From positions 1 through 31,973 of the forward strand of contig NZ_JBJGXI010000055.1 of the NCBI RefSeq assembly GCF_045635475.1: a stretch of 31,973 nucleotides of DNA. The letters are read 5' to 3'. Below are positions 23,234-30,468 of this stretch, piece by piece (the first letter of the stretch is position 1; the number at the start of each line of letters is the position of its first letter). Below the pieces are notes generated by a model. That model ran no database searches. It saw only the letters and a list, made by a program, of their open reading frames with translations, and was not told where the DNA came from. This stretch comes from JBJGXI01 sp045635475 (lineage in GTDB: Bacteria > Bacillota > Bacilli > Bacillales > Amphibacillaceae). Both the position numbers and the translations under genes were made by a program.

Positions 23234-23309
23234 CGGAAATCACAAGCACTACGTTACGAAGGAGTTTAGCTAAATTATGAAATTAACACACTAAAAAAAG
23301 CCACTCTTT

Positions 23310-23966
23310 TTAAGAATGACTTTCTTGAGCCTCACCTTGCTCTTGTTTTACTACATATTTGCAGCAATTGTCTCCTTCGGTTAAACAGGATAATCGTTCT
23401 ACATTATCTGTATCTAGTACTTTCTTTAAGAGAGACATTTCACAATCACAAGGCTGATTATACTTTTTCGAAATAGAAGCAATTGGGCAATTGTACTGCG
23501 AAAATTCAATTTCCTCTTGATTTCTAACACTGTATTCGGCCATATATCCACTTTCATTTTGCAAGTGTACGAGTTCATTGACCTTTTCTTCAAGACCCGA
23601 GTCAAAGTCGATACGTCTGCCATATTGCTTTTCTAGTCGTTTTTGTCTGTTTTTAAACAAAGTGTCAATTGCTTCTTGACCGTTCATTTCTTCAATGTCC
23701 GATAAGAAATCTACCATAATTGTGCCATAATTAGCAGGGAATAACTTCTCCCCAGTTGGAGATAACGAATAATATATAACCGGACGGCCCATTGGTTGTC
23801 TAACGGTCCGGGAATTGATTAATCGTTCACCCTCAAGCTTGAATAAATGTTTTCTAATCGCCATTTCTGTAATATCTAGGTGTGTACGCAATTCACTAAC
23901 CGAGAAGCTTCTATTCTTCTTAAGTAATTCAAGAATCGATTGACGAGTTGAAAGCTGTTGTTCCAT
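23310..23966 (-). CDS. SufR-like winged-helix regulator with C-terminal cysteine cluster
   Basis: A 218-residue transcriptional regulator. The N-terminal winged helix (about residues 5-65, with ELRTHLDITEMAIRKHLFKLE) resembles DeoR/ArsR-type SufR proteins. The C-terminal domain has Cys160, Cys173, Cys175, Cys194, Cys201 and Cys202, including C-x12-C, which suggests an iron-sulfur cluster that controls DNA binding. No suf genes lie nearby, so its targets are unknown; the divergent DUF1450 gene is the nearest candidate. The ATG at 23966 has AGGTG six bases upstream; an earlier GTG is less well placed. Confidence 0.83.
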   Translation of the reverse strand: MEQQLSTRQSILELLKKNRSFSVSELRTHLDITEMAIRKHLFKLEGERLINSRTVRQPMGRPVIYYSLSPTGEKLFPANYGTIMVDFLSDIEEMNGQEAIDTLFKNRQKRLEKQYGRRIDFDSGLEEKVNELVHLQNESGYMAEYSVRNQEEIEFSQYNCPIASISKKYNQPCDCEMSLLKKVLDTDNVERLSCLTEGDNCCKYVVKQEQGEAQESHS

Positions 23967-23988
23967 CTCCAACACCTACCTTACTTTT

Positions 23989-24017
23989 ATTTTAATTCAC
24001 ATAGTTTGTGAAGTAAA
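23989..24017 (-). promoter_or_regulatory. Promoter of the SufR-like regulator
   Basis: On the minus strand TTTACT (24012-24017), 17 bp, TAAAAT (23989-23994). The operator-like palindrome fills the spacer. Confidence 0.55.
23996..24012. promoter_or_regulatory. Operator-like palindrome between -35 and -10
   Basis: TTCACA-TAGTT-TGTGAA is a perfect 6-5-6 inverted repeat lying inside the regulator's own promoter, which suggests autorepression. Related TAGTTTGTG also occurs at 24080-24088, over the divergent promoter. Confidence 0.55.
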
Positions 24018-24055
24018 TAACAAACTTTTGTATTTGCTATGTATATATTAAAAAG

Positions 24056-24082
24056 TTGACAAATTCGTGACTTCATTATAGT
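24056..24082 (+). promoter_or_regulatory. Promoter of the DUF1450 gene
   Basis: TTGACA (24056-24061), 15 bp, TATAGT (24077-24082). The spacer is shorter than ideal. A start point near 24090 rules out the TTG at 24083 as the start codon. Confidence 0.5.
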
Positions 24083-24142
24083 TTGTGTGATGGGCTGATT
24101 ATTTTAGTCCTAGGCTTTACCTTATATAAGAAGGTGATTGTA

Positions 24143-24388
24143 ATAGGAATTGTAGTAGTTGACATATGTGATGCCAATTTCATGAGTACGATCGATGTCG
24201 AAGGGATTTTGGAATCCGAATACCCTGAGGTTTCCGTGTTATCAAGCGACTGCTTGAGCTTCTGCGGGATGTGTCGACTGAAGCCGTACGCAATGGTAAA
24301 CGGCAAACGGATTAGCGGAAAGACGCCAGAGGAATGTTTAAATAAGATCAGAGAAGCCATTGAAGAAGAGCTGGCTTTTTATTTATAA
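24143..24388 (+). CDS. DUF1450 (YuzB-like) small cysteine protein
   Basis: About 81 residues with the family pattern VVVDICDAN...CLSFCGMCRLKPYAMVNGK, then TPEECLNKIREAIEEEL. The cysteines may bind a metal or iron-sulfur cluster. The start is uncertain. The in-frame TTG at 24083 precedes the likely transcription start. The GTG at 24134 has no ribosome binding site in front of it but lies inside AAGGTGAT (24131-24138). That site best serves the ATA at 24143, giving MGIVVVDICD, which fits the family. The next ATG (24182) would remove the first cysteine. It is divergent from the SufR-like regulator and may be its target. Confidence 0.7.
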   Translation: MGIVVVDICDANFMSTIDVEGILESEYPEVSVLSSDCLSFCGMCRLKPYAMVNGKRISGKTPEECLNKIREAIEEELAFYL

Positions 24389-24392
24389 AAAT

Positions 24393-24437
24393 TAGCATAT
24401 AGAAGAAATACTTGTGCAGATTTTCTTCTATATGCTA
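24393..24437 (+). terminator. Terminator of the DUF1450 gene, overlapping the tRNA promoter
   Basis: A perfect 15-bp stem TAGCATATAGAAGAA / TTCTTCTATATGCTA within arms 24393-24409 and 24420-24437, then TAATTTTTC. Confidence 0.75.
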
Positions 24438-24441
24438 TAAT
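24412..24441 (+). promoter_or_regulatory. Promoter of tRNA-Ala
   Basis: TTGTGC (24412-24417), 18 bp, extended -10 TGC-TATAAT (24436-24441). The -35 lies in the loop and the -10 at the foot of the preceding terminator hairpin. The tRNA starts 17 bases downstream. Confidence 0.7.
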
Positions 24442-24457
24442 TTTTCTATCACTTTTC

Positions 24458-24530
24458 GGGGCATTAGCTCAGCTGGGAGAGCGCTTGTCTGGCAGACAAG
24501 AGGTCAGCGGTTCGATCCCGCTATGCTCCA
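24458..24530 (+). tRNA. tRNA-Ala (anticodon GGC)
   Basis: 73 nt with a complete cloverleaf. The acceptor GGGGCAT pairs with ATGCTCC, including the G3-U70 pair that identifies alanine tRNA. The D-arm contains AGCTCAGCTGGGAGAGC, the anticodon loop CTGGCAG gives GGC, and the T-arm has GGTTCGATCCC. The discriminator is A73. The CCA end is not encoded (TCA follows). It has its own promoter and terminator, so it is a single-gene unit. Confidence 0.97.
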
Positions 24531-24540
24531 TCATTTTTTT

Positions 24541-24573
24541 AAAAAAACGTAGCCTGAAATGCTACGTTTTTTT
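24541..24573 (+). terminator. Terminator of tRNA-Ala
   Basis: A 13-bp stem (24541-24553 with 24561-24573) ending in TTTTTTT. The 300 bases after it, to 24860, contain no gene or repeat that I can see. Confidence 0.9.
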
Positions 24574-24882
24574 GTATTACAATTACTTTATAATTAGTGT
24601 TCAGACTTTGTTGGTTGTACAATCTTCTAATCGTTCACAATTGCCTCTATCTGTGACAAAACGATTTAATCCAGATTTATACGACCACCTGTGACCTTAT
24701 TAACGCTAATATATTGATTACAGGTAAATAAGAGTGAGCCCTAGTGTCCGGCAAACCAACACCAATCCTGCTATACCTCTCCTCCATCTACTTACAAATC
24801 CAAAAGAAAACCTAACTTAAACTCCACATAGAATGATATAATAGATCTGTTAGATTTTAGCTTTTAGGAGGGATTTTCGTTC

Positions 24883-25320
24883 ATGAAGAAAATTATATTT
24901 CTTGTATTAATGATCAGTTCCATCTTGTTAAGTGGTTGTTCGCTATTTGAAGAAGTAAATGACTCGCTAAATTATGTCAATGAGACAAGCGATTATATTA
25001 ATACAGTTACCCAGTTTGCCGAAGATGCTCCGCAGATGATTCAAGATGCTGCATCAGATTCAGCCGTTAAAGAAGAGTTAACAAATGAGTTAAAAACAAT
25101 AAAAGACGAAATAGAACAATTCAACGGATTAGATGCACCAGCAATTGCCGAGGATATCAATCAACAGATCGTGAATAAAAATGAAGTGATTTTAGAAGAG
25201 ATTAATAAAGCACTCACTAACGGGGAACTTGCTCTAGAAAAACTTAAGGAATCGGAGTTATTCCAAATCATCGAAGACGTGACAGGGCTTATGAATCAAA
25301 TTGAAAATCTAGGATTATAG
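24883..25320 (+). CDS. Small lipoprotein, DUF6376-like
   Basis: A 145-residue secreted lipoprotein. The signal peptide MKKIIFLVLMISSILLSGC ends with lipobox LSGC, so Cys19 is lipidated and the protein is anchored outside the membrane. The mature part is acidic and helical, with heptad-like stretches (ELTNELKTIKDEIEQFNG, ILEEINKALTNGELALEKL) and SLNYVNETSDYINTV after the lipid anchor, which resembles DUF6376 proteins of Bacillus. Function unknown. AGGAGGG lies nine bases before the ATG; TATAAT at 24837-24842 could be a -10 but lacks a good -35. Confidence 0.8.
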   Translation: MKKIIFLVLMISSILLSGCSLFEEVNDSLNYVNETSDYINTVTQFAEDAPQMIQDAASDSAVKEELTNELKTIKDEIEQFNGLDAPAIAEDINQQIVNKNEVILEEINKALTNGELALEKLKESELFQIIEDVTGLMNQIENLGL

Positions 25321-25353
25321 TACACTCTTACTATACTGTTTATTTTTTACTCG

Positions 25354-25381
25354 ATCCTTTGCTAAATGCAAGGGATTTTTG
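25354..25381 (+). terminator. Terminator of the lipoprotein gene
   Basis: ATCCTTTGC (25354-25362) pairs with GCAAGGGAT (25368-25376, one G-U), then TTTTTG. Confidence 0.75.
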
Positions 25382-25441
25382 TTTGCCTTTTTCCTTAATG
25401 ATCGTTGATCTCTGACCTGATCATTAATATATAATAACAAA

Positions 25442-25472
25442 GCGTCTCAACCTACAAAGTTGATGACGCTCT
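25442..25472 (-). terminator. Probable terminator of the Mn catalase gene
   Basis: On the minus strand AGCGTC-A-TCAAC pairs with GTTGA-G-ACGCT, followed by TTGTTATTAT, a modest U tract. A separate 9-bp inverted repeat TTAATGATC/GATCATTAA lies just beyond (about 25395-25426). Confidence 0.6.
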
Positions 25473-25481
25473 TTTTTAAGA

Positions 25482-26342
25482 TTATTTCATATGCGGTTTA
25501 GCGTGAACGGTAGTATCTTGTAGTACAGATAACGGTGTGTCATGAATGTAAGCTGGTGCTGGTTTTAACTTTGGTTTACCTCCGAATGGTTGTGGATACT
25601 CGACATAATTAAACACGCCTAAGCCGTCCATGCTTGGACCATAAGCCCACCGTCCCTTTGCACTTTCATTTCCTGCGGATAAGTTAAACAATGTGTAGGA
25701 CACTTCTTGTTTTTCTAATTCACGAGGGAATGTGCTTGGCACGACAACATTTTCTTTTGCTTCTAGCTCTTTAATTGCTGCAATCCACTGGTTTTGGTGC
25801 ATTGTGTCACGTGCAATTAACCATGATAGCATATCCTTGACGCCACGGTCATCCGCTTCTTCATAAAGACGTACCGCCTGCAAGCGCCCTTGTGATTCTG
25901 CATTTAAGTTAGCACGAAAATCAGCTAAAAGGTTACCACTTGCTCCAATATAACTAGCAGTCCAACGATTGCCTACACTATCCACCGGCATCGCACCAAG
26001 CCCTGAAACGATTGCGTGCTGTGGATTCGTACCACCTAATATAGCCGCCACCACTGGGTTGTTGACTGCCTCATCTAAATCCACCTCTGGCGCATCGTCT
26101 AGAAGTCTTGCGATCATCGTTGCTAGCATTTCAATATGTGCTAATTCCTCTGCACCTGTATCCATTAACAAATCCTTATATTTTCCATTTCCACGTGTGT
26201 TAAAACCCTGAAACAAGTATTGCATCGCGACAGAAATTTCGCCAAATTGACCACCAAAGATTTCTTGAAGTTTTTTAGCAAAGATCGGATCTGGTCTCTC
26301 AAGCTTAGCATGGTACTGCAATTCTTTAAAGTGATAGAACAT
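25482..26342 (-). CDS. Manganese catalase (non-heme)
   Basis: A 286-residue ferritin-like dimanganese catalase that breaks down hydrogen peroxide without heme. The metal ligands known from Lactobacillus plantarum catalase are present at near-identical positions: Glu35, Glu66, His69, Glu149 and His182. It resembles B. subtilis YdbD/YjqC and the coat protein CotJC; the length favours YdbD/YjqC. The ATG at 26342 begins MFYHFKELQYHAKLERPDP as in the family; a longer frame would add 11 residues. GGGGAG lies ten bases upstream. I find no Per box here. Confidence 0.93.
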   Translation of the reverse strand: MFYHFKELQYHAKLERPDPIFAKKLQEIFGGQFGEISVAMQYLFQGFNTRGNGKYKDLLMDTGAEELAHIEMLATMIARLLDDAPEVDLDEAVNNPVVAAILGGTNPQHAIVSGLGAMPVDSVGNRWTASYIGASGNLLADFRANLNAESQGRLQAVRLYEEADDRGVKDMLSWLIARDTMHQNQWIAAIKELEAKENVVVPSTFPRELEKQEVSYTLFNLSAGNESAKGRWAYGPSMDGLGVFNYVEYPQPFGGKPKLKPAPAYIHDTPLSVLQDTTVHAKPHMK

Positions 26343-26400
26343 ATTCTCTTTTCTCCCCTCAGTGAATAAATACATACATTTCTTAGATATGTATGATACT

Positions 26401-26431
26401 CAAAAAGGTGAGCTATTTGCCCGCCTTTTTG
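26401..26431. terminator. Terminator of the HepT/MntA unit
   Basis: CAAAAAGG (26401-26408) and CCTTTTTG (26424-26431) form an 8-bp stem with an inner G-C extension. It ends hepT transcription ahead of the Mn catalase gene. Confidence 0.75.
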
Positions 26432-26452
26432 CACTTTGAACGGGTAAAACAA

Positions 26453-26845
26453 CTATATGTTATCACCGATTCTATTTATTATAGAAAATAACGAATGATA
26501 ATATTTGTTTAGATTAGCATAAATCTTGATTGCCACTTCCTCGTTATATGTGTGCACGGTCAAATTGCGATCATTGACCATGTTCAGTCCAACTATTGCT
26601 TCTTCATCAGTTAGGATGTTTGTCTCTCTTAAGCTTCGAATAACAGCCTTTGGAGAAGCTACATCCAATCCTTCTACATCATACAAATATTGTTTTGCAG
26701 CTTTCCAGCACGCCTCAAATGTAAATTCAAATCGCTGTATCGATGCGTCACGTTCAATGTCATTAACTTCTTCCAATATGATAAGTTGGTGAAAGGAAAC
26801 TAGCGCCTTTCGAGCCGATGCTAGTCTTTGGTGGAGTCGCTCCAT
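26453..26845 (-). CDS. hepT: HepT-like HEPN toxin (HI0074 family)
   Basis: A 130-residue all-helical HEPN protein of the nucleotidyltransferase substrate-binding (HI0074) type. The catalytic signature R-x4-H-x-Y is intact: Arg93, His98 and Tyr100 in RNLTVHTY. In the Shewanella HepT/MntA pair this motif forms the RNase site, and the antitoxin adds AMP to its tyrosine. FTFEACWKAAKQYL (about 41-54) is the conserved second helix. Its start lies within the mntA gene (25-bp overlap), with GGAGGGG five bases before the ATG. It is the downstream toxin of a two-gene operon. Confidence 0.88.
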   Translation of the reverse strand: MERLHQRLASARKALVSFHQLIILEEVNDIERDASIQRFEFTFEACWKAAKQYLYDVEGLDVASPKAVIRSLRETNILTDEEAIVGLNMVNDRNLTVHTYNEEVAIKIYANLNKYYHSLFSIINRIGDNI

Positions 26846-27141
26846 AATATCCCCTCCGTTTTTACTTTTTTCACTAATTCATTACTTGCACCATTTAAAT
26901 CTACAATGTCAACTTTATAAGGAATCGTAGACTCTTCTACTTTATCGATTAGTTCCGTCCAATTTGTCGGGGAAACAGATTGTTTAGCTTCAATAGCGAT
27001 ATCAATATCAGAGCTATGTTTTTCCTCATTTCGAGCCCATGAACCAAATAAGTACACTTTAATTCCATCTTCAATTAACGTATCATTCACTATTTGCTTT
27101 AACTCATTCAAGATATACTCTCGCAAATATCCTTCAGCCAT
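26821..27141 (-). CDS. mntA: MntA-like minimal nucleotidyltransferase antitoxin
   Basis: A 106-residue MNT-fold protein. GSWARNEEKHSSDIDIAI (residues 33-50) holds the GS motif and the metal-binding Asp45 and Asp47; the third acidic residue is Asp78 or Asp81 in KVDIVDL. Family members neutralise HEPN partners by AMPylation. It is the first gene of the pair, overlaps hepT by 25 bp and has GGGGGGAAG before its ATG. All catalytic residues appear present, so it should be active. Confidence 0.88.
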   Translation of the reverse strand: MAEGYLREYILNELKQIVNDTLIEDGIKVYLFGSWARNEEKHSSDIDIAIEAKQSVSPTNWTELIDKVEESTIPYKVDIVDLNGASNELVKKVKTEGILWSDSTKD

Positions 27142-27234
27142 CTTGCTTCCCCCCTTTTGTAATCATTATATCATGATATCACATATCTATTCTTTCACTT
27201 GTATGTTTTCTTTCATCAGAAATACAACAAACGT

Positions 27235-27269
27235 AAAACAGAAAGCTACCTCAGGCAGCCTTCTGTTTA
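27235..27269 (-). terminator. Terminator of the sigma/anti-sigma operon
   Basis: AAACAGAA and TTCTGTTT arms with an inner AGCT/AGC segment. On the minus strand the stem is followed by TACG and few U, so efficiency is unsure. Confidence 0.6.
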
Positions 27270-27280
27270 TACTTACACCT

Positions 27281-28711
27281 CTAATAAGCTTCTTTATATA
27301 ACTTCTCTAAATCATCAATCGTTTTCCCTTGCATCTGAAAAGAATCAACCTCTTCCCATGTTTCTCCAACTCGAGCAACCTCCAACACATAGTTGACGCC
27401 ATTTTCTTTTTTGTATAAAACAAACGCATGATTCTCAGAGTTCTGTTTAAAATCATTTGTTTCTTCAATCAATGCGAGCGGTTTAACGACATTTGATGTG
27501 GTGATTTTGTTACGCTTTTGAAATTCATAAGCGAACGTTGTGTCCAAAACGGTTAGCTCAGCTTTGTAATATTCTCCTAACTCAATGTCTAATTTAGTGC
27601 TAATTTCATCAATCATAAATTCTCTAAAAAATGTCTGTTTATCAAGTTGTTTTTCAACCAGTCCAAAGCGTTCCGGTGCGCTTTCCTCTGTAGCAGCATG
27701 AAACTCACTTAAATTAACTTCAACAGCCAAATCGTCTAGTGCTGTCGCTGTATTTCCATCCTCATATACAGGAACGATCGTTACTGTTTTAGTATCTTTT
27801 AATGGCTCATATAAGGCATCTATTTTTACTACTTGTTTATCAAAATTCACGAGTGGAATAATTTTCGTTTCATAATCAATTAGTTGTAATTGATTACCAC
27901 TGTCACTAGTTATCTTATAAGAAAAATCTGAAAAACCATCGTTATCCTTGTGCAGTGGTGTTTCCAATTCCATTTGAAAACTTGCACCAGCAGGCGTCAA
28001 ACGAATACTATCAACGTTAAACTGATAATCTGACGTCGTGATTTGTTTGTTAATATCGTAAACCAAAATTGACTGTTCCTTCACGACTGGAAATTTAAAT
28101 TGCCAATTCCCCTGTTTGTTCAACATTTCAGAAAAAGTTAGTGAGATATCGAATTCATCTGGTAAGTCTACAGTTGTTTCGATTTTACCGACCATCACGT
28201 CACCTTCACGATGCCAATTCCCTCCTGCTTCCATAAGGTGTTTTCCGTCTATTTGTAGTTCATACTCCGGCTCACTTTGTTCAGCTAAAGCCTGATTCTC
28301 TTCATCTAGCGGAACAGCGTATCCAATTACTAGTCTAGCACTATCGTAATAAACATCTGTTACGGTTACTTCTACATTGCGATCTACAGCCGAGTCACCA
28401 ATTGGCTGAACGAGATTGTTTTCATACGCTTGTTGCAAGCCAATATCATAATGAGATAAGACCGATCCAAGTAAAGGAACATTCGATAACATGTTTGCCA
28501 TTACGGGCGACACGAACGTTGAACCAATTATCCCAAAAAAGATTATAGCTGCTACGACTAAACCACTTACCCAACGGTACTTTTTTCTTGGTTTTTGTTT
28601 TTGTTTATGTTTATGTTTATTAGCTTGATAGATTGCTTCTGTTACTGCAATATCAAGTTTTTGTTCTGGAATCACAATATTATCTACTTTTTCCTTAAAC
28701 CTCTCATTCAT
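27281..28711 (-). CDS. DUF4179-type membrane anti-sigma factor
   Basis: A 476-residue single-pass membrane protein. About 48 N-terminal cytoplasmic residues, with a basic His/Lys/Gln-rich stretch (HKHKQKQKPRKK), precede one membrane helix (about 49-70, VSGLVVAAIIFFGII). A large extracellular beta-rich region follows, with DUF4179 near the helix (LSHYDIGLQQAYENNLVQ). Its placement directly after an ECF sigma gene, with an 8-bp overlap of the sigma stop, argues that it binds and holds that sigma factor at the membrane. The signal it senses is unknown. The ATG at 28711 has GGAG nine bases upstream. Confidence 0.83.
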   Translation of the reverse strand: MNERFKEKVDNIVIPEQKLDIAVTEAIYQANKHKHKQKQKPRKKYRWVSGLVVAAIIFFGIIGSTFVSPVMANMLSNVPLLGSVLSHYDIGLQQAYENNLVQPIGDSAVDRNVEVTVTDVYYDSARLVIGYAVPLDEENQALAEQSEPEYELQIDGKHLMEAGGNWHREGDVMVGKIETTVDLPDEFDISLTFSEMLNKQGNWQFKFPVVKEQSILVYDINKQITTSDYQFNVDSIRLTPAGASFQMELETPLHKDNDGFSDFSYKITSDSGNQLQLIDYETKIIPLVNFDKQVVKIDALYEPLKDTKTVTIVPVYEDGNTATALDDLAVEVNLSEFHAATEESAPERFGLVEKQLDKQTFFREFMIDEISTKLDIELGEYYKAELTVLDTTFAYEFQKRNKITTSNVVKPLALIEETNDFKQNSENHAFVLYKKENGVNYVLEVARVGETWEEVDSFQMQGKTIDDLEKLYKEAY

Positions 28712-29228
28712 TGACACAGTCTCCTTCCATTTTTGACCGTAAAATATGTAGCGTGCGATGCAGCCTGGACTTCACGGTTCCTTCTGGAATACCCATAATT
28801 TCAGCAATTTCGCGATTTGAGTAATCATCATAAAACTTCAAGATGATTAGCGTTTTTTGATTTTCATCAAGTTGGTCAATTAATTCAAATAGATCCAGTT
28901 GATCGTCTACGTTTATTTCCTTTTCGGGGAGTGTTTCAAGAACCTCACTTATAATCGGCACGACCTTTTTTTGTTGTCGAAGAAAATCAATCGCACTATT
29001 AATCGTAATTCGTTTCAACCACGCCGAGAACTGTTCTGGGTTCTTTAATTTTTCGATCGAGATGAATGCTTTATAGACGGTCTGTTGCACAATTTCGATA
29101 GCATTTTGTTCATTTTTCACATACACATAAGCGATCCGGTATATCTTCGTTTTTTCATAAGCTATTATTTTCTCAAAGGCTTGTTTGTTGCCTTTGATTG
29201 ATTTCTTTACATCAGATTTTGTATACAT
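28704..29228 (-). CDS. ECF-type RNA polymerase sigma factor
   Basis: A 174-residue sigma-70 family factor with only regions 2 and 4. Region 2 contains RIAYVYVKNEQNAIEIVQQT and FSAWLKRITINSAIDFLRQ (about 25-90). Region 4 ends in the helix-turn-helix DDYSNREIAEIMGIPEGTVKSRLHR (about 132-156). The ATG at 29228 is preferred, with AGGAGGG five bases upstream; the longer frame adds 19 residues. GGAAC followed by GTCAGTC upstream of the start loosely resembles an ECF promoter, as expected for autoregulation, but the spacing is not convincing. Confidence 0.9.
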   Translation of the reverse strand: MYTKSDVKKSIKGNKQAFEKIIAYEKTKIYRIAYVYVKNEQNAIEIVQQTVYKAFISIEKLKNPEQFSAWLKRITINSAIDFLRQQKKVVPIISEVLETLPEKEINVDDQLDLFELIDQLDENQKTLIILKFYDDYSNREIAEIMGIPEGTVKSRLHRTLHILRSKMEGDCVNE

Positions 29229-29327
29229 ATTGCCCTCCTCTCCCCTACTAGACTGACCAGGAGATAGATTCGTTCCATTTTCCATTTACTTTTTGGAGTA
29301 TACACTAGTATGGAGGGCGGCACACGA

Positions 29328-29591
29328 TTATTGATACAAATCCTTTACATGGTTCAGATCGTCGATTAATTGCTTGATTTCATCCTGACTAAGCCTTACA
29401 AGTAATTGGTCATATAAAGTAACAATTTGTCCATCTGATTCGTCTTTATGCTTGTCTAAATATGTGTATAATTGATTTAATTGGTTCGGATTTAATGTTG
29501 ATTCGGTAGAAAAATGTTTGATTGACTTTATGCTAAATTCATTGTTCGCATCATCAAACGCACCGGAAATAATGTTACCGTTCCATTCCAT
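29328..29591 (-). CDS. Small acidic hypothetical protein
   Basis: An 87-residue soluble protein beginning MEWNGNIISGAFDDANNEF. I do not recognise the family. The second half is helical and acidic (QLNQLYTYLDKHKDESDG, LSQDEIKQLIDDLNHV). No signal peptide, cysteine or membrane segment. AGGAGTGATCTT lies directly before the ATG, which supports translation. It is divergent from the broken acetyltransferase gene and upstream of, but not clearly co-transcribed with, the sigma factor operon. Confidence 0.65.
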   Translation of the reverse strand: MEWNGNIISGAFDDANNEFSIKSIKHFSTESTLNPNQLNQLYTYLDKHKDESDGQIVTLYDQLLVRLSQDEIKQLIDDLNHVKDLYQ

Positions 29592-29677
29592 AAGATCACT
29601 CCTAAGATATTGGATTTACGATTAGTATCACCCAATTAGCTGACACCATTAGAAAGTTTTATGAATTAGAGGGGGAA

Positions 29678-30111
29678 ATGTCACACATGACCATATCAGA
29701 ATTAACTAGTACCACGGATTACAAACAAGCATATCCGCTTATGTCAGAGCTTGTAGATCATATAAGTGAACAAGAATATTTAACACTTTTAACGGAAATG
29801 CGTAAGGAAGGATATCGACTATTTGGGCTCACATACGAAGAAAACATGGTGGCACTTGCAGGCGCCTCGATCCGAACTGATTTTTTCAATGGCAGACACC
29901 TTTGGGTCATGATGTTGTAACCTCGAAGCATGCTCGCTCAAAAGGATACGGCAAACATTTGGCAGCATACCTTGAAGATTTTGCACAAACAGAAAACTGC
30001 AAGAAGATTGTTTTATATTCTGGTATGTCTAGAACAGCGGCACATCATTTTTGGGAGAAACATATGAAGTACGAAAAACGAGGTATCGTTTTTAAGAAAG
30101 AAATCACTTAA
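29678..30111 (+). pseudogene. GNAT acetyltransferase broken by a frameshift
   Basis: Two overlapping frames together make one GNAT protein of about 144 residues. The first frame (29678-29920) covers the N-terminal strands to FNGRHLWV. The second (from about 29905) continues HDVVTSKHARSKGYGKHLA, with the acetyl-CoA binding R-S-K-G-Y-G-K-H. Joining requires one extra base near 29904-29909 (tgggtcat), so a single-base deletion explains the break. The second part has no ribosome binding site of its own. GGGGG precedes the start. A mosaic repeat begins two bases after the stop codon. A sequencing error is the alternative. Confidence 0.75.
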
Positions 30112-30112
30112 C

Positions 30113-30406
30113 AAAAGCGCAGAGCACCGGTTAGTGACGTACGGACTGGGACTGCGATTACTCGCCCCACCGAAAACATTTGGACTGAACCGTAGGACCA
30201 GAGTAGGCTTCGAAGCTTTACCTCGCACGAAGAAAATTGTTCTATATTTTCGAGGAGATAAAGGAAACATGCCGCTGCATAAGGGGTATGTCGACGTTGG
30301 ACGACAAGTCCGCTTTTAGTCGACCTTCCTTAAAACCTGAACCGATGTTGACTTATCGTGTCATGAGGTGAAGGAAGTCTCGCTAGTCGCTGGTGCTCGG
30401 AGCTGG
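30113..30406 (+). repeat. Mosaic palindromic repeat, copy 4 (long, with two inserted modules)
   Basis: Same ends as the copies at 16979-17522 (AAAAGCGCAGAGC... and ...GTGCTCGGAGCT) and the same GTCGAC core, but about 294 bp. Two modules are inserted: one at about 30148-30182 also present in element B, and one at about 30197-30255 also present in element A. No gene lies between 30112 and 30496. Confidence 0.85.
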
Positions 30407-30425
30407 CCGTGGCTAATGCTTAATG

Positions 30426-30434
30426 TTATCCACA
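30426..30434 (+). other. Isolated DnaA box
   Basis: A perfect TTATCCACA just after repeat copy 4. Alone it may be chance. Confidence 0.35.
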
Positions 30435-30468
30435 TTTAGTATATTTTATAACTCCTTATGCAATAATA

